64,000 nt of DNA, taken from assembly GCA_002110485.1 (NCBI GenBank), contig MOWL01000090.1, forward strand, positions 434,001 to 498,000, written 5' to 3'. The translations under genes were made by a program, and so were the position numbers. Shown piece after piece: positions 10,818 to 23,965 of this stretch. Position 1 is the stretch's first letter, and each line of letters starts with the position of its first letter. The notes below the pieces were generated by a model. It saw only the letters and a program-made list of their open reading frames with translations, searched no databases and had not been told where the DNA came from. The DNA is from Emergomyces orientalis (Eukaryota > Ascomycota > Eurotiomycetes > Onygenales > Ajellomycetaceae).

Positions 10818-12657
10818 TTATATCGATACATGACCCATGATGGATGGGGTTTACACTCTACCGTGTGCGCCCACTTCTTTTTGGCGAAATATATCTTGAC
10901 GTTTCTTTTTGGGTTGGCGGGTTTTACGACACATTTCGTGGGTTAGCTAACTACTTCGAAAGGCATTTTATTTATATAGATGGCATAGACAAACAAATGC
11001 GGATTTTTTTCTCTCGCTATCATTCTTCCACCCCTTGAATACCCAGAAACACGCCAAACTCCAAAGTAAACCTACAGGGCCAAAGTTAAGACTAAGGGCA
11101 TTCACTCTACGAACCTACACCAAATTTATTAAACCCTAACCCTAGCTAATGCACCCTAACAATAGCGGGTCAGGACCATGGCTATCTTAACGGGAAAAGA
11201 GGAATGGCGAAATAGGACCACACCATATATAGACCAAAGCTGATAATTTGCAGACTACCTAATGTAGCGTAAAAACTCCTATCAAGCCCCCCTTCCCCCT
11301 AGCCTATCGCTACTCTTCAGTAACAAAAACAAGAGCAAAAGGAAAAAGCACAATAGAAAAAAACACGTGAAACACAGAACTGAAAGGGGATGGAACTGAA
11401 CTCATAATTGAGGCGAATGAGAAATAATCACACATAAAATAAAATGAAACAGAATAAAGTTAGACCCCAATAGAAGAAGAAAAACTGCAACAAGCTGAAT
11501 GAAACCGAAAGGGGAACCGGCGTCGGTAGAAAAGAATAGACTCTGACAACTCCATTCTCCGAACCCCCGCCCCGCATGAGCAAAAAACCAAACAATCCCA
11601 AAAACCAAACAAAAGTCCACAAGAACCACCCATTTCCCATTTCCCATTCCGTCCCATTAGAAATTAGAAAAAGAACAAGGAAAAAAAAAAAGAAAAAAGA
11701 AAAAGGGGAGAGTCAAATAAAAGAGTGGGCACCGCCGACTTCCCCATCCCACAATGAAGTCTGGAAAAAAGAGAGAAAAAGGTGAAATATGTATGGGAGA
11801 AGAAAAGCGAGAATCAGGGAGAGCATCCCCTCGGCATACGTTCTTAGATGGACGAAGAAATCGAGGGGGAAAAGAAGGAAAAGATAAAATTAAAAAAACG
11901 CAGTCTAAGGAGGGTGTAGCGCTTTTGAGCATGAAGAGAAAAAAATCGAACGAAAGAATGTACAGAAACTGTCGTGCCGTATCGATGCCCCAAAACCAGC
12001 GCGCATGGGATGCGAATGCAGATGCGGGTTTGATGACGGCCAGGATGTAATGCAGTGGTAAGGAATCGATCGACCGAACAGTGAGTAGTAAAGGAAAAGA
12101 ATGGAATCACAACTGTTCGCCTGAAGACGATTGTGGGAAGGGCAAGAACAAAAGAAGAATAGCGACATCGCTTGCTTTGAAATCCTTGAAGAAAGATCTA
12201 CAGCGCCATTATGAGAATTAAAAATTAAACGCCTCCGCGCCTGATTGCCTTAAGAAAAAATATATAAAAAAAAGTGCAATCAACCCCCAATAGGAGACCA
12301 GGATACGCCATCATGCACGCCGGCTCGGATGTAATGAAAGAAAAAGGAGATGTCGTATGTGGCTGGGATAACTAGGATATAAAGGAGGGTAAGATATAAG
12401 ATAAGAGATAACAGGCTTGCGATCGGTAAAATGATGGAAAGCAGCAAAACATAACGAGTTACGGAGTTGTTGAGTAAAGGAGGGGGAGGGGTATCTAATC
12501 GTTAAGATTATAAACGGCGTTTTGTCAGGACAAAACGAAAACGAGGCATTCTTTCCACTGCTGGTATGGGGATTCAAAGTGAGAGGCGGATACGAGTAGT
12601 GGAGAAGCGATATGCAATGGCGGAATCAAGGAGCGGATGTAGAAAACCGTCAGTGAT
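10818..12657. other. Long purine-rich convergent intergenic region
   Basis: 1.84 kb between the 3' ends of the helicase and cyclin genes. From ~11300 to ~12500 the plus strand is A/G-rich, consistent with a long pyrimidine-rich tail of a minus-strand transcript; this is inference. Two adjacent CCCTAA units lie near 11133 and a third near 11153. The ORFs are low-complexity and have no family signature. Confidence 0.5.
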
Positions 12658-14893
12658 TTACTGGCGGCGCCAGGTTGATGGGTCCTCAAAAAGGTTAATT
12701 AGATGAGCAGCAGAGCCCTCGCGGGCAACTTCTGGGAGCTTGAATTTCTTCATCATCTCGCCCTTGACGAAACTAGAGGCCCGCTTGAATCGTCTGTCCG
12801 AATACTTTTCGTAGACAGCGGAATGATGCTTCGCCGGGTCCTCGCAGCACTCAAGGATGAGCGAAACGAGAGGATACAGCTGGGAGTACGTGTAATTCGA
12901 ATAGTACACGTGGGAATGCGTCTGCAGGGATAGTTAGAAATAAAAACGAGAAAAGTAGATTTTGAAGGACACCTACCCAGGTTCCCTTCCTCAGCATCAA
13001 TCTCGCGAGGCAATGAGCACCAGCAGCAGTGAAGCTGGGAGGGGTACCAACGAAGCGCTCGTCCATGATAGTAATCTCTAAAAAGTACTTCGCAAGTGTC
13101 CGCGTCTCCAAGTCGTAATCATCGGCCTTGCTAATCCGTCGGAGAAAACTCATGGGGCCAGGCCACCCAAGCTCGAATTGTAGCATGCTGAGCATAAAGC
13201 GCTCTGCTTTCAAAATTTCATCGGCAGTATATCCGTTATCTACCATGTAGATAATCTCCTGGAGAGAGGGACAGTTGATTTCCTCATACTTTGCTGCAAT
13301 AAAAATTGCAGTAGCACCAACAAGCTGCAATTTGCCAAGGGAAACAATCTTGCATGACAAAAATCGATCAATGTAGTTGACGCAGAGGAAAAGGGTTTCT
13401 GGTAGCAACGAGAATCGATGATGGACCTGGACGAGCCAGTCCATAAGAACAGAGCGCATCGACCATTGGATCTCTGCTTGATTATCCATGTAATGGGCAT
13501 TTGGCAAGAGTCTCATCTGTGAAATTACGTTAGTTATGACGAATACCTTTCGTAAGTTAGAAAGCAATTACCTCGAGCTCCCTCATATATTGGAATATCT
13601 CATCTCCATACTCAGCTACCATGCTAGTATCCCAAGCCTCATCTTCGATATCCTCCGGGGTGCGTGTCGCGTCGACAATCTGCTTCGCAATTCCCAACTC
13701 TCGCTGTACCTTCAGGGTGACCTTTGGCATCAGAAGAGCAGTTGCACCTCCAGTAGTATTATCACGAGATCGATGGGAGCGAGCCGTAACGTATCCATCC
13801 TCCTCGTAGTTATCATCGTCATCATCGTCCCAGTATTCTTCTGGTTCCGAAGGCAAATGTACGTGATCTTGCTTAACACGAGCAGGGGCAGGGTTTTCAG
13901 AGGTAATAGCACGTTGTTCGGCTTTGAGCTTCGTAGATGTTACTTCGACGTCACTGGTGAGGACTGGTTTTGTCTTGGAGGTAGGCTTGGGCTTCTCAAG
14001 CATTCTGTCCACGTTTTCATGCTGTGAGTAAAGCTTGAGCTCCCCGTTCTCTTCAATATATACTCCATCTGACCGCAAGGCCGCAGGCTCATCTGAGCTG
14101 ATCGATATAGCCGAATGCTGAACGCCCGGTTTCATCTGATCGTTAACTTGAACTGCATTAACTTGCTTGGAATTCACAACCGCGTTGTTACTCGCGATAG
14201 GTTCCGTATTATTCACTACAGGCGCAAGAACCTTGTGGGTCTGAGAACTGATAGGCTCAGACTCTACCACAGAGGGTAGTGCAATGTCTTTGAACACGGT
14301 ATTGCGTTTGGTGGGGGCTTTTCTAGGGTTAGCTAGCAGCTTATCTAGGGCAGAATGGTTCGTATTGGGATCGATCACATTGACGTTGGAATTGGGAGCG
14401 TTGGAGAGAACAGATTTAACGCCTGCAACCGACAAGGGGCGCTGAGCAGGTCGAAATAAAGAGGAGGGCTGTTCAGTGACTACTGATAGGCCCTTCGGAG
14501 CTGCACATGAATCATCCTTGATTGATCGCGTAGCATTCACCGTGTTGCTGAGATCCCCGAATGCCGTACGTTTAACAGCATTTTTCACTCTACCAGGTCC
14601 AGCCAGTGTTGACAAAGCCGGTGTCGATTTATTACGTTGGTGGAGGGTCTTCCCGGCGGCGTTGATAGGGGCCAGTAAGTTCTCGTCTCCCCGGACGCGA
14701 AGAGTGCGAAAAGGTCGTTGAGGCTGGATATAGACACAGTCATCAGTAAGGGAGTTCATATGGGTATGTATTGGGCCCACAAAAATGGGAAGATATTAAG
14801 GTATCAACGCGATTTGGCCAGATATCTAGTGGGCAAACACTAAAAGGGGTAAAAAGAGGAATACGGGATGGACCGTCTAACCTTTGCATCCAT
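12658..14893 (-). CDS. nimE: G2/mitotic cyclin B
   Basis: Four exons: 14893-14882 (MDAK only), 14723-13572, 13516-12977 and 12921-12658, introns of 158, 55 and 55 nt, all phase 0, giving 655 aa. The long N-terminal half is disordered and holds RTAFGDLSNT, a destruction-box-like or B-cyclin KxxFGDxSN-type motif. The cyclin box starts at MRSVLMDWLVQVHHRF and includes LFLCVNYIDRFLS and IFIAAKYEEINCPS; the second fold follows with AAGAHCLARLML and YTYSQLYPLVSLIL. Cyclin B activates Cdk1 (NimX) for entry into mitosis and is destroyed through the anaphase-promoting complex. The protein is longer than A. nidulans NimE because of the extended disordered region. If the 12-nt first exon is wrong, an in-frame ATG at 14780 gives an alternative start. 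Confidence 0.92.
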
Positions 14894-17800
14894 ATTGGCG
14901 TTGATAGTAGCAGGAAAATATATTCCTTATATGTCTATTTCGAATGGACCAGAGACGTGTGGCAATGTTTACGTGAACCTAGATACCTGGAGATCTCGGG
15001 GGTTGTTTCTGGGGTTCTCCAGGAAGCTCGCAGCCAGAAGTCTCGAAGGCAGGGCCAATTGGGGCGTATCTGGACCGGCACGTCCAGGAAAAAGGAGACT
15101 CAATACAGCTCTGCCATTAAAAAGTGCGAGTAAAGGTGGTTGATGGTAAACAGATGGCCTGGTGCTGGGGACCAAAGGGAAATGCTGTTGCTGCAGCTGT
15201 TGTTGTTGCTGCCGATGCTCCGATTGTTTAGTTTTGTTGATGCCAGGAGCGATAAACAAAGCTAGTCCTGTCGTGGCTTAGCGGCGGGTAATGTGGCTGG
15301 CAACCCAAGCGAGGCTGATTACGTCATAGTCGAGCGCTGCAGAACACGTCTTCCAGCGCTTCTCAAAAAGTACCTCCCTTACGAAATAAATACAATCCAT
15401 GATTGTCTTTAAATATAAACCAGCTATTCTTATTTAAAATATACATGCGACCTCAATTGAAAACACTCTCATTTACGCGATCAGTAGTTGTGGTGTAATT
15501 ATAATATTTGTTTAGTTTACACCCTTCGCGTGTGGCAGAACACGCCTAAACGCCAAACCACGTGAGTCTACTCCCCAATTCTCGCGGCAGCAACCCCACG
15601 GATTGGAAAAGATGCGAAAAGAGTTCCACATTCCATGTCATTGCGGCAGATCCACAATATTATTATCTTTTTTTTCACTTCTCTTCCTGCAGCAAATAGG
15701 CAAATAGTTGAGGGGGGGGAATACCAATAATGCTAATGGCTCCTTTGAAAGATCCGCTCGCAGCAAACGGATGCCCCTAGGTGGTTCATTCCAACACGCT
15801 GTCCCGTTCGTTGCCGAATAGCCATCCAATCCTGTTTGAGCACTGGGCCGTATTACCCTCTCATTCTAACATCCTCGGGAGCCAAACGCACCCCCCATTA
15901 ATAAACCTTCCAGCCTTTGCCGTCAACGATACAAGGAAAGCCAAGTTTTTTTTTCTTTTCTTTTTTCTCTTTTAATCCTCCATCCCCAACCTTGGCCAGA
16001 GTTATTTTTTGCGGTACCCTAAAGTCATTGATTGGTGGCGGTCAAGCGGGCCTCTTCTATCGTCACAACAGTTGGTCCCTAAAGGGTCGCAACCTTGGAA
16101 GAATCGATGTTCCGAACTGCACAACAAATTGAAACAAGCTGTTTCAATGATGAATTATGTACGAAAAAGGGTGTTTCGACCAAACCTTTTTGGTGGCTTA
16201 TTCGCCAGCTTAACCGCCCACCAACACGGGTCACGATGATACACATCATCATCACCGCCAAGTCAAATCCAGTCAAAGTCACACCTACAAGGCATCGCCT
16301 TCCTAGCCAAATAATCCGTTTCGGCCCCAACAAACTCATCTTTCCCGGCCTTGCTCTTCCAGTAGTAGTGAATGCGACAAGTCGCATAACAAACCCCACA
16401 AAATGTAACCCATTAGATAACCCAGCCGACCCGGAACCGATTCCTCAAATTGACTGATGCCCATTCTCGCTGGGGCAAAGGGGTAGACATAAAAATGAAA
16501 TACGAAGCAAGCATGATCAAAACCAGTGAATAAATTTATTACCTGCCGTGCATAGCTTTATCCGTTCGATTTACTTCAGTTTCCCCCCAGAACTCTCCGA
16601 TCCAATCAATCTTTGAAATTATGGTAGATTTGGAGCGTGCACTCCACGTCTGACACACACCTGCAACTTAAAGATGCGACGAGGTGGGCAACGATGTGAT
16701 AAAGAATAAACGTATTTAATATGGCAGGCATAACATGTTTCTTCCCCCCATGTGCAAAGCAACCCCTCAAGGTCGGGATAAATGTCCCCGGCTGATGAGA
16801 GGGGGGAGGACGAAAGGCGAAAGATCCAGGGCTGGGCCGGCGTTTGGTTCGTTGAATAGTGTTGTGGATTGCGAGCTGGCTTGGGAGTATTAAGAGGAAA
16901 GCCACTCGATCCTTGCACATGGCAATAGCATCTGATTTAGGGGATAAGGGGACTAGTTATCTCTAACATACTTTCAAGTACCCAGCTGATCACGCCGGTT
17001 CTGGGTGATTCTCCATGCTTTGAAATATGCGCGTGCGCAATAAGTTTTAAGGGTCGCATGTCTATCCTCTTTGCACAAAAAGGGTCTACAGCCTACCTGC
17101 CCAGCATTTTCTTCAAAGCATTGGTTTTGACTGTAAACACATTTTCACTTTCCTTTTATTCTTGCCCATGGGCCAGAACACTTGGAAGCGCACCCGAAAA
17201 AATAATATACGGGATGGATGCGATAATTATTATTAAATTCCACCTTTGCTATCGAACCAGCGAAATAAAAGTTATTTGACCCGAACTGCCTAGGCTCCCT
17301 TTATGCCATATCTACTTTCATACTTTTCGGACTTTTCTGGATAATTCTTGCTCTGTAAACACAACACGCAACTTGAACGAAGCGCCAGGACCATTATCTT
17401 TTTTTTAAAAAACCTCTTTGTCACCATCATAATTCTCCTCATTAACTTCTGATGGAACACAGGCAAATTTGTTGAGGATCTCGCAATGCGACCACCCCGG
17501 ATGCCTCCTCCGTATGATTGGCCAGAAGCCAGTTGAGGTCTTGCTGCTGGCTTTTGCGCTGGCCTGGGCTGATGAAATAGTCGGTGGGCCATGGCTGCTG
17601 CTACTGCTGCTTGTTGTCGCTGCCAGAGAAAAAAAGAGGGTTCGTTTGTTCCTGTGGCCTGAGAGCTGCTGGATATTTATCAACTTCTATCTCTTTTCTT
17701 TTACTTGCTGTCTGTATGGTTGTGGCCACTGTCAATAATAAAGTCGAGAGCGGCGGCAGTGATAGAAATAATAATTAGAGAAATACTTAATAATATACCG

Positions 17801-19691
17801 GCTTTCCCTCAGAAACACGGCCCAGAGAAAATAATACCCAGAGTTACAATATTCCCTTTTCCTTTCATCCAATCCATAGATTCACGAAGAAAGCAAAAGA
17901 AAAAACGTCCTGAACGGATGGATCTGCAATTTGGAGCCCGTCGGCCGTCCATCTAGGATATCCGCCCAGAAATCGCATCTAATAATTGGTAAATGGGAAT
18001 GATGCGCACGAACATGGCGTGCTAAATAACTCCTCACTAAAACTTACTCCATACATAACCTACATTTGACTGCTTCGACGTGGCCGCACGGCACCACACC
18101 AGGAGCTGGATGGCAAATCAATCCCGCCAACGAAAACCGGAGATCCAGTCGATTTTTCTCCTCTTTCCCACCCACCACCCGAACCAGAGCCAGAACCTTA
18201 CCACGGCCAGTGCTGTCTCGTTTCCGCATGCACGACGACCTTTCTTGCGCAGGAATCTTGGACACACTAAATAAAGCATGAAGGAGGGGAATTTTAATTT
18301 TCGTAGAAGCCCTGCCCGTAGTTAGTTTGACAATTGATTTCCAAGGGCTATTTTTCAGACTGGATAATGTCGCATTTTTCGGCAACTTTTATATCTAAAT
18401 GAATAATTGAAGTCCCAGGGGCCTGTATGACATTTTGATACCTATTTCTTATTCAAATTATAGAATTTGCTGTATATCAACTGGGAAGAGCCATTAGAAG
18501 AGAGCAGGAGAAGCGCACGGATATAGGAACTGTCGCATTCATCTAGGCGGGCGCATTAGTTGACGAAACGTACGCAGCCGTCCAATTCTTATAAATTGAC
18601 ATCCGTCAGGGGGGGATAGCGGGTATGGGACAGTGCTAGATGTAATGCGACGCTGAGATATGTGAAGGCATTGCTGAGGGGAGATGAAACAGCGATGACC
18701 AGGAAACAACACACGGGAGGGAACCAAAAAAGCGCCAAACATATATAACTATATATAATAGAAATATATTAAAAATCCCCCGTAGAAATAGAATCATAAA
18801 ATGGGGTTGTTTGCTTGCTGGTCATGCCTCTGCCGCACATGTCGTTTACAAGATCCTCTGTGTGGTGGACTAGAACCTGACTTGACTGGGCCTGTGTGGT
18901 GTGAAACCTCCCCATTTCGCAGCTTCGCTCTCCCGCCTCAACTTAACTTCCTGTCGTCCTCTCCTCCTCGCCCATTCCTGCATCCTCCATCGTCAACCCT
19001 CGACAGTCCCCGTAAATGGTTTGCATCTGCTTCTTCTGACGGGCTTGTATATCATCCCACATTTCATGTAAGTACTGTCCTCTTCCCTTTTACCCTACGC
19101 CCTGCTTTATTCCACTTGTTCCGTCGCTGAGCTGCTGTTGCCATCAGACTGCCTGCATCCGCCAACGAGGCCCATCATCCACCACTTCAAATCTCCATCA
19201 TCGCCAGTTTTATTTTAGAATTATACTTAGTATACTCCTGCGACCCTGTTAAAGCTACTTCGCTTCAGCGTAGGTATCTTTCTCCCTCCTTGTCCCCTGT
19301 ACCCTTCCCTTCCCGCCTTCGTTGCCCGAATCCCCCCATCTTCAACACTGCCAACACACCTTGCCCTGGCTGGCTGCTCATCCCTAGCCATACACCCATC
19401 CATAATTCACAAACACCACAGCGCTTATTCCTTCTTCTCCATTGTGCGATTTTATATATACGATGCTAATTGTTTTCAGTTTCATCGTTCTCGCAGGACA
19501 CCTTTGATTATCCTAGCCTGTTTTTTCTTTTCTTTTTTCTTTCTGTCCTGGCCTTCGCCTTGGTTTGCGCAGCAATACAGCCTGTCCTCTCCTTGCAACA
19601 ACACAACCTCGCCCATTAGGGTGTCGCAATTCAAACACAACTTCGGTCAATTCTTCCAGCCTGGGAATTTTGGACGGTTGTGATGAGATAG
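14894..19691. promoter_or_regulatory. 4.8-kb divergent intergenic region, cyclin B and Zn2Cys6 regulator
   Basis: No protein gene is supported. It contains a CAG/CTG-rich patch at ~15165-15215, several T-rich and A-rich runs, and from ~18930 to ~19690 a strongly C/T-rich tract that runs up to the regulator gene, as expected for a long promoter plus 5' leader. Long leaders with upstream ORFs are common for fungal regulators, and several short ATG ORFs are present near 19444 and 19565, but nothing proves their use. No RNA gene is recognised. Confidence 0.45.
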
Positions 19692-22032
19692 ATGGAACTC
19701 AGAAGCCTCCTCACGGACCAGCCGTCGCATCCAACTTCTGCTCTGCCAGCCAGCGGGTCCTTTACCACTCCACACCATCGACCTTCGGAGAATACCCAAC
19801 ACTACTTGGCAACGATGGCATCTGTACCTTCCCACAAACAGGTCACACTTAAAGATGGTTATTCCACTCCTCCTGACATTCCCGCTGCCATTGCTGGCTA
19901 TGGTGGAACCTCTACTGCCCAGCAACTATCTCCATGTAGCCAATCTCCCAAGCATGTTGCCTTCGAGCTTCTTCTAGATGAGAATTCCAAGGTTCGGGCA
20001 CGCATCCCCATGCGAGTACAAATATTCCCTCATGATACTACTGATTCGATCGTTACCACCGTCAAAAATTTCTACGGCATCTACGAAGGTGCAGCAAGCG
20101 GTGTGAGCTTCGAGGATGAGAAAGGCAACACCCTCATCGCAAGGTACGAGAATCTGAGAAACAATATGACAGTCTATGTGAGAGTCATCCCTTGCCATAG
20201 CCACCCCGAGAATTATGCACAAACAGGGTACTCTCGCCCTGTTGATGGTTGTCAACGGCCCAGCCTCGGGGAGCCATTCCAACATCATCCCCAACACCCT
20301 GCTCAAGCCCTCGACTATGGACAATCCCCTTCCCGACCCCACTCGAGGGTTGCCAGGAAACGAAGCAGTTCCCCTGCTGGTCGAGGTCGTCGTAGTGCCT
20401 CTGCCCAAAAGGTTCCTTCTCGGCCTGGAATCAAGAGCCGTGGGTCAAGCACCCATGGCAGCTTTCAGGACGACGCTCTGGGCCCTTATAGCGACAACGA
20501 CGACGACCACGGATCAATGACAGGATCAAAGAAAGCTCGAAGTGAGCAATTTGCTAGCTCTGAGATTAGCATGGACAATATACTGCAGGATGGCAGAAGA
20601 AAACGCCCCAAGTTTGAGAGTTCGGTAAGAATCATTGGAATCACACCAGAAAGGAAGGGTGCTTCTTGAAGAGCCACATTAATTAACTATCTTCACTATT
20701 GGTTAGGAACTGCCTCTGTTTGTGCCACCTCAAGTCCCTCTCACTACCTCAACATCGTCGATATCTCCTCAACGACGGTCCACCGTACAAGAAGGGCCTT
20801 CCCCTTTTGCAAGACCCGCCCAACGCCCTTACGTAGCACAACAACCGGTTCCATCCCCCCAAGGATATGGACGTCATGATTCAATGTACGGGTTCAATAC
20901 GCCGGTGAATAACATGTATGGTACGCCTGCTCAGCACGGCCATCGACTACGCGATCGTACAAATGCACAATCTGTTGGTGGTTTTGGAAACTCTGGCCGT
21001 CGCTCCAATAGCAATGGCATATTACCGACTCCAGACCCCACAATTGCGAGCTGCATTTCTGACGAAGATGTTGCAATGCAGCTAATTCGACTTGGAGACG
21101 TTTCCAATTTTTCTCACGGGCGCACGTCTGCCTCCACTCTTGACGACGCATTTAGTGGTGCTGCTGATGCTTCCTCATCGACAGGTGCCACTACCGATTG
21201 CGCAGATGCTAGTGATGATGATGACCTTCCCCCTCGCTCGAGACAAAAGTTGGAATCTAGTCCAATGCTCCCCCCAGGATTCATTAAAAAGCACCACAAG
21301 AACCTGGATGAAATCCTTCCCAGCTGCGACAGTAGCGACCCAAGCAGTGATGACCTCGATGGGAATTATCAGCAGCAAAAGCTTCAAGGACCTGTCAAAA
21401 ACGAATATGATGACGATGCCGCCTACGAGGAAGATGCACCCAAGACGAAGCGTCCGAAGATTAAAATTTCGAACTCGGCAGCCAACAAAGCCTCGGTTCT
21501 CAAGACAGGCTCGTCGTCCAAGAGCAATAAGCCCAACAAAAGCCGCCCTGCCACAACTGTCCGTAAGAACAAGGCCCCTGTACACAATAGTAACAAGCAA
21601 GGATTTACTGTTCCATCAGCCCTCCCTCCTATGGCTGGCACTGCCTCATCGCGCAAAATGTCATCCTCTGTTGTGAACTTCCAGCATCCACTTGGTGTTG
21701 ATGAGGAGGACCTGTCCACCAAGCCTCGTTGCCAACGCTGCCGCAAGAGCAAGAAGGGCTGCGATCGTCAACGACCCTGCCAAAGATGCAAAGATGCAGG
21801 CATTGGCATTGAAGGTTGTATCAGCGAAGATGAAGGCAATGGTCGCAAGGGCAGATACGGCCGCCACATGGGAGTTCCAGTGAAGAAGAATGACGCTGCC
21901 ACCAGCAGTGGTGCTAGCGTCATGTCTGCCTTGGGAACTGACGAGCCCTATCATCATCTTGCCGCACCAGCCCTGGCACCTGGATCCGCTCCTCCCAGTG
22001 TCGCTGATAAAAACAAGAAGAGGAAGCGATAG
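19692..22032 (+). CDS. Zn2Cys6 transcription regulator with C-terminal zinc cluster
   Basis: Exons 19692-20624 and 20707-22032, 82-nt intron (GTAAGA ... GGTTAG), 752 aa. The start chosen is MELRSLLTDQP; a second in-frame Met (MASVPSHKQ, 19815) is possible. Residues ~95-175 form a folded region (VRARIPMRVQIFPHDTTDSI, SFEDEKGNTLIARYENL) that resembles a PB1 or ubiquitin-like beta-grasp domain; this is inference. A basic Ser/Arg region, an acidic low-complexity middle and Lys-rich stretches follow. The zinc cluster is near residue 652: C-x2-C-x6-C-x5-C-x2-C-x9-C, with the basic stretch RKSKKG. Most family members carry the cluster at the N-terminus and have a middle homology region; neither applies here. 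The protein ends KKRKR, a likely nuclear signal. I do not recognise a characterised orthologue. Confidence 0.85.
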
Positions 22033-23963
22033 CGTTTGCATAATAGCATCCCTCTACCGAACCGTGACGCTATACATGAGACGCTGCGTGGCATTCAGTG
22101 AAGCTAGTGTTATCACTGGTATGGCGGCCGCATTTCCATCCCGGTGCGTTTTCTGCAATGCGATTGATCGTCGGGGTGAATTCAGTCCTTGCTTTTCTCA
22201 ATCCCGTCCATCATGACGCATAACTCAACGTCGCCTTAGCGGGCTTATTAATTTCTTTTGGAAGATACTGTTCTGTTTCACGCGCTCTATTTTTTTTCTC
22301 CTGACGCCTTGCCTTTCGCTCTTCCCTCCTCTCACGGCTTACGACAAAGCCACAGTAGAGAAACAAAGGGGCAATGGCCTTTGGATTTTCACGAATTTCC
22401 TCACTCTTTCCGTCGCTTAACCGTCGTCAATGCTATCATCATCTCCGTCTCTTGTTTCTACATGCTTAACTTGCTTCTGCGCGTTTCAACCTCACCCAAG
22501 TCTCCTATCCGGAAAATCTCGTTCACCCAATAAATGCTCCAGCCAACTATCCTTAACCTACCCAATGTACTTTCCTTTCACTTTTCGTCCCGACGAAATT
22601 ATATCTAGTTTTCTTATTTTAGCGAGCGACTATTTTTCCTTTGGTGAATACCGGGAAAGTTTGAAGCTTTTTGTGTTGCAATGTTTGTCGTACTTATATT
22701 GTCGTTCCACGGGCTATCTTGTTATATTTGTTCCAGTTTTAATACGTTTGATTTCATTTTTGATTTGTCTGTCTGCTTTAGTATTATTGTTCTCCTTTCC
22801 TTTTTCTCTCCTGCTTGGCGTTACTCTACAGAGCCAGTGTGTGTGGTGGTGGACATTCATGGTATGTCAGGTTGACGACATTATTTCCATAACCCAATGG
22901 GCTGACACGGCCAAGGTTATGGGATATATTGATCAAGTGTCTAAAAAGGAGCAGCAGCCTCACGAAAAGTCGGAGATGTGCCAAATTTCAACGGTATCCA
23001 TTTTTTATAGGGAGAAAAGTTTTCAGAGAGAGAGAGAGAAAAATTAAAGCGGAAGAGGAAGAGAAAGAAACCAAAATTGTTCCCTTCATAGTTCCATGGG
23101 GTATGGTATCATTCGTATCCATTTTGCCCCCCCTCCTCCTTGCTCACTTGTTATTTGTTGCAGTACTGTACGGGCCATTATATACATACTTTTATCTCTC
23201 CCCATTCCTCTCGCTTCCCAGCTGGCTTGCTCGCTATCATTCCTGTATTGACCATTTCTGTTTGATATTCAATTAGTTTGCACCAAGTACTTTTTTTCTT
23301 TCTTATCCTCACCTCTCTTTCCCTTTTGTAATTTCGCTTTTTTTCTTCCAATGTTTTTATCCTTGACATTTGTTTTAGCTTTATCTATTTAACATTTCCT
23401 TTTTTACTTTTATCCACGTCTGCATTAATTATTGCCTATTTAACCAAAAAAAGAATTACTATTCATTCAAAATAAGTGGCTTGTGTCATTCTACGACATG
23501 GATGCGCTGTAATATGCTTTGATTCATGATTGCTAGACTCCGTTTCACATTTGTATCAATGCCTGCTACCTGGCATTCCAACCACTGTCGCATCCACCCA
23601 TTTCCAGTAAAGCGCGGATCCCGCGGGCGGCCTGAACTGAAACACGCTAGGTCAATAACGGTATAGCGTAAACCCTAATTACATCTACCGGAATAATAAA
23701 ATTCCGTGGTATTTTTTTTGATAATGTACGGAGTAAATGGGGGTGTGGCCTAAATCACCCCTCTAGGGCGTGGCCTAGAAACACATTTTAGTGACACTTT
23801 TCTGACCCAGTGCTGCTTTTGCACCGATTGCTCATCATCTTTTAATCAAAGTCAGCAGTTATATCTCTATAAATACCACAATGCTGCTCAAGCGCGTTTC
23901 TTACTTCAAATCAATACTATTATTCATCTGAACAATTTTGTCTTGCTTTTAAGTTCTTTTTCA
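22033..23963. other. T-rich 3' flank and left edge of the accessory region
   Basis: Up to ~23500 it is pyrimidine-rich and probably includes the 3' untranslated region of the regulator; a short GA run lies at ~23026-23039. From ~23700 the composition changes. Two copies of a GTGGCCTA-type motif sit about 30 bp apart at ~23740-23785, and a TATAAATA box at ~23868 precedes the ATG of the DUF3435 relic by about 95 bp, so the mobile element may begin near 23.7 kb. Confidence 0.45.
23868..23876 (+). promoter_or_regulatory. TATA box of the DUF3435 relic
   Basis: A TATAAATA sequence lies about 95 bp before the ATG at 23966, followed by a T/C-rich leader. Position and context fit a pol II promoter remaining from the time the element gene was intact. 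Confidence 0.4.
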
Positions 23964-23965
23964 CA

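Noticed and set aside
17405..17738. Overlapping ORFs with Leu/Val runs
   Set aside because: Produced by CTG-rich repeats on both strands; no signal peptide context or family.
22430..23047. 205-aa plus-strand ORF right of the regulator gene
   Set aside because: T-rich low-complexity translation (many Phe, Leu, Ser) without motif; more likely 3' untranslated sequence.
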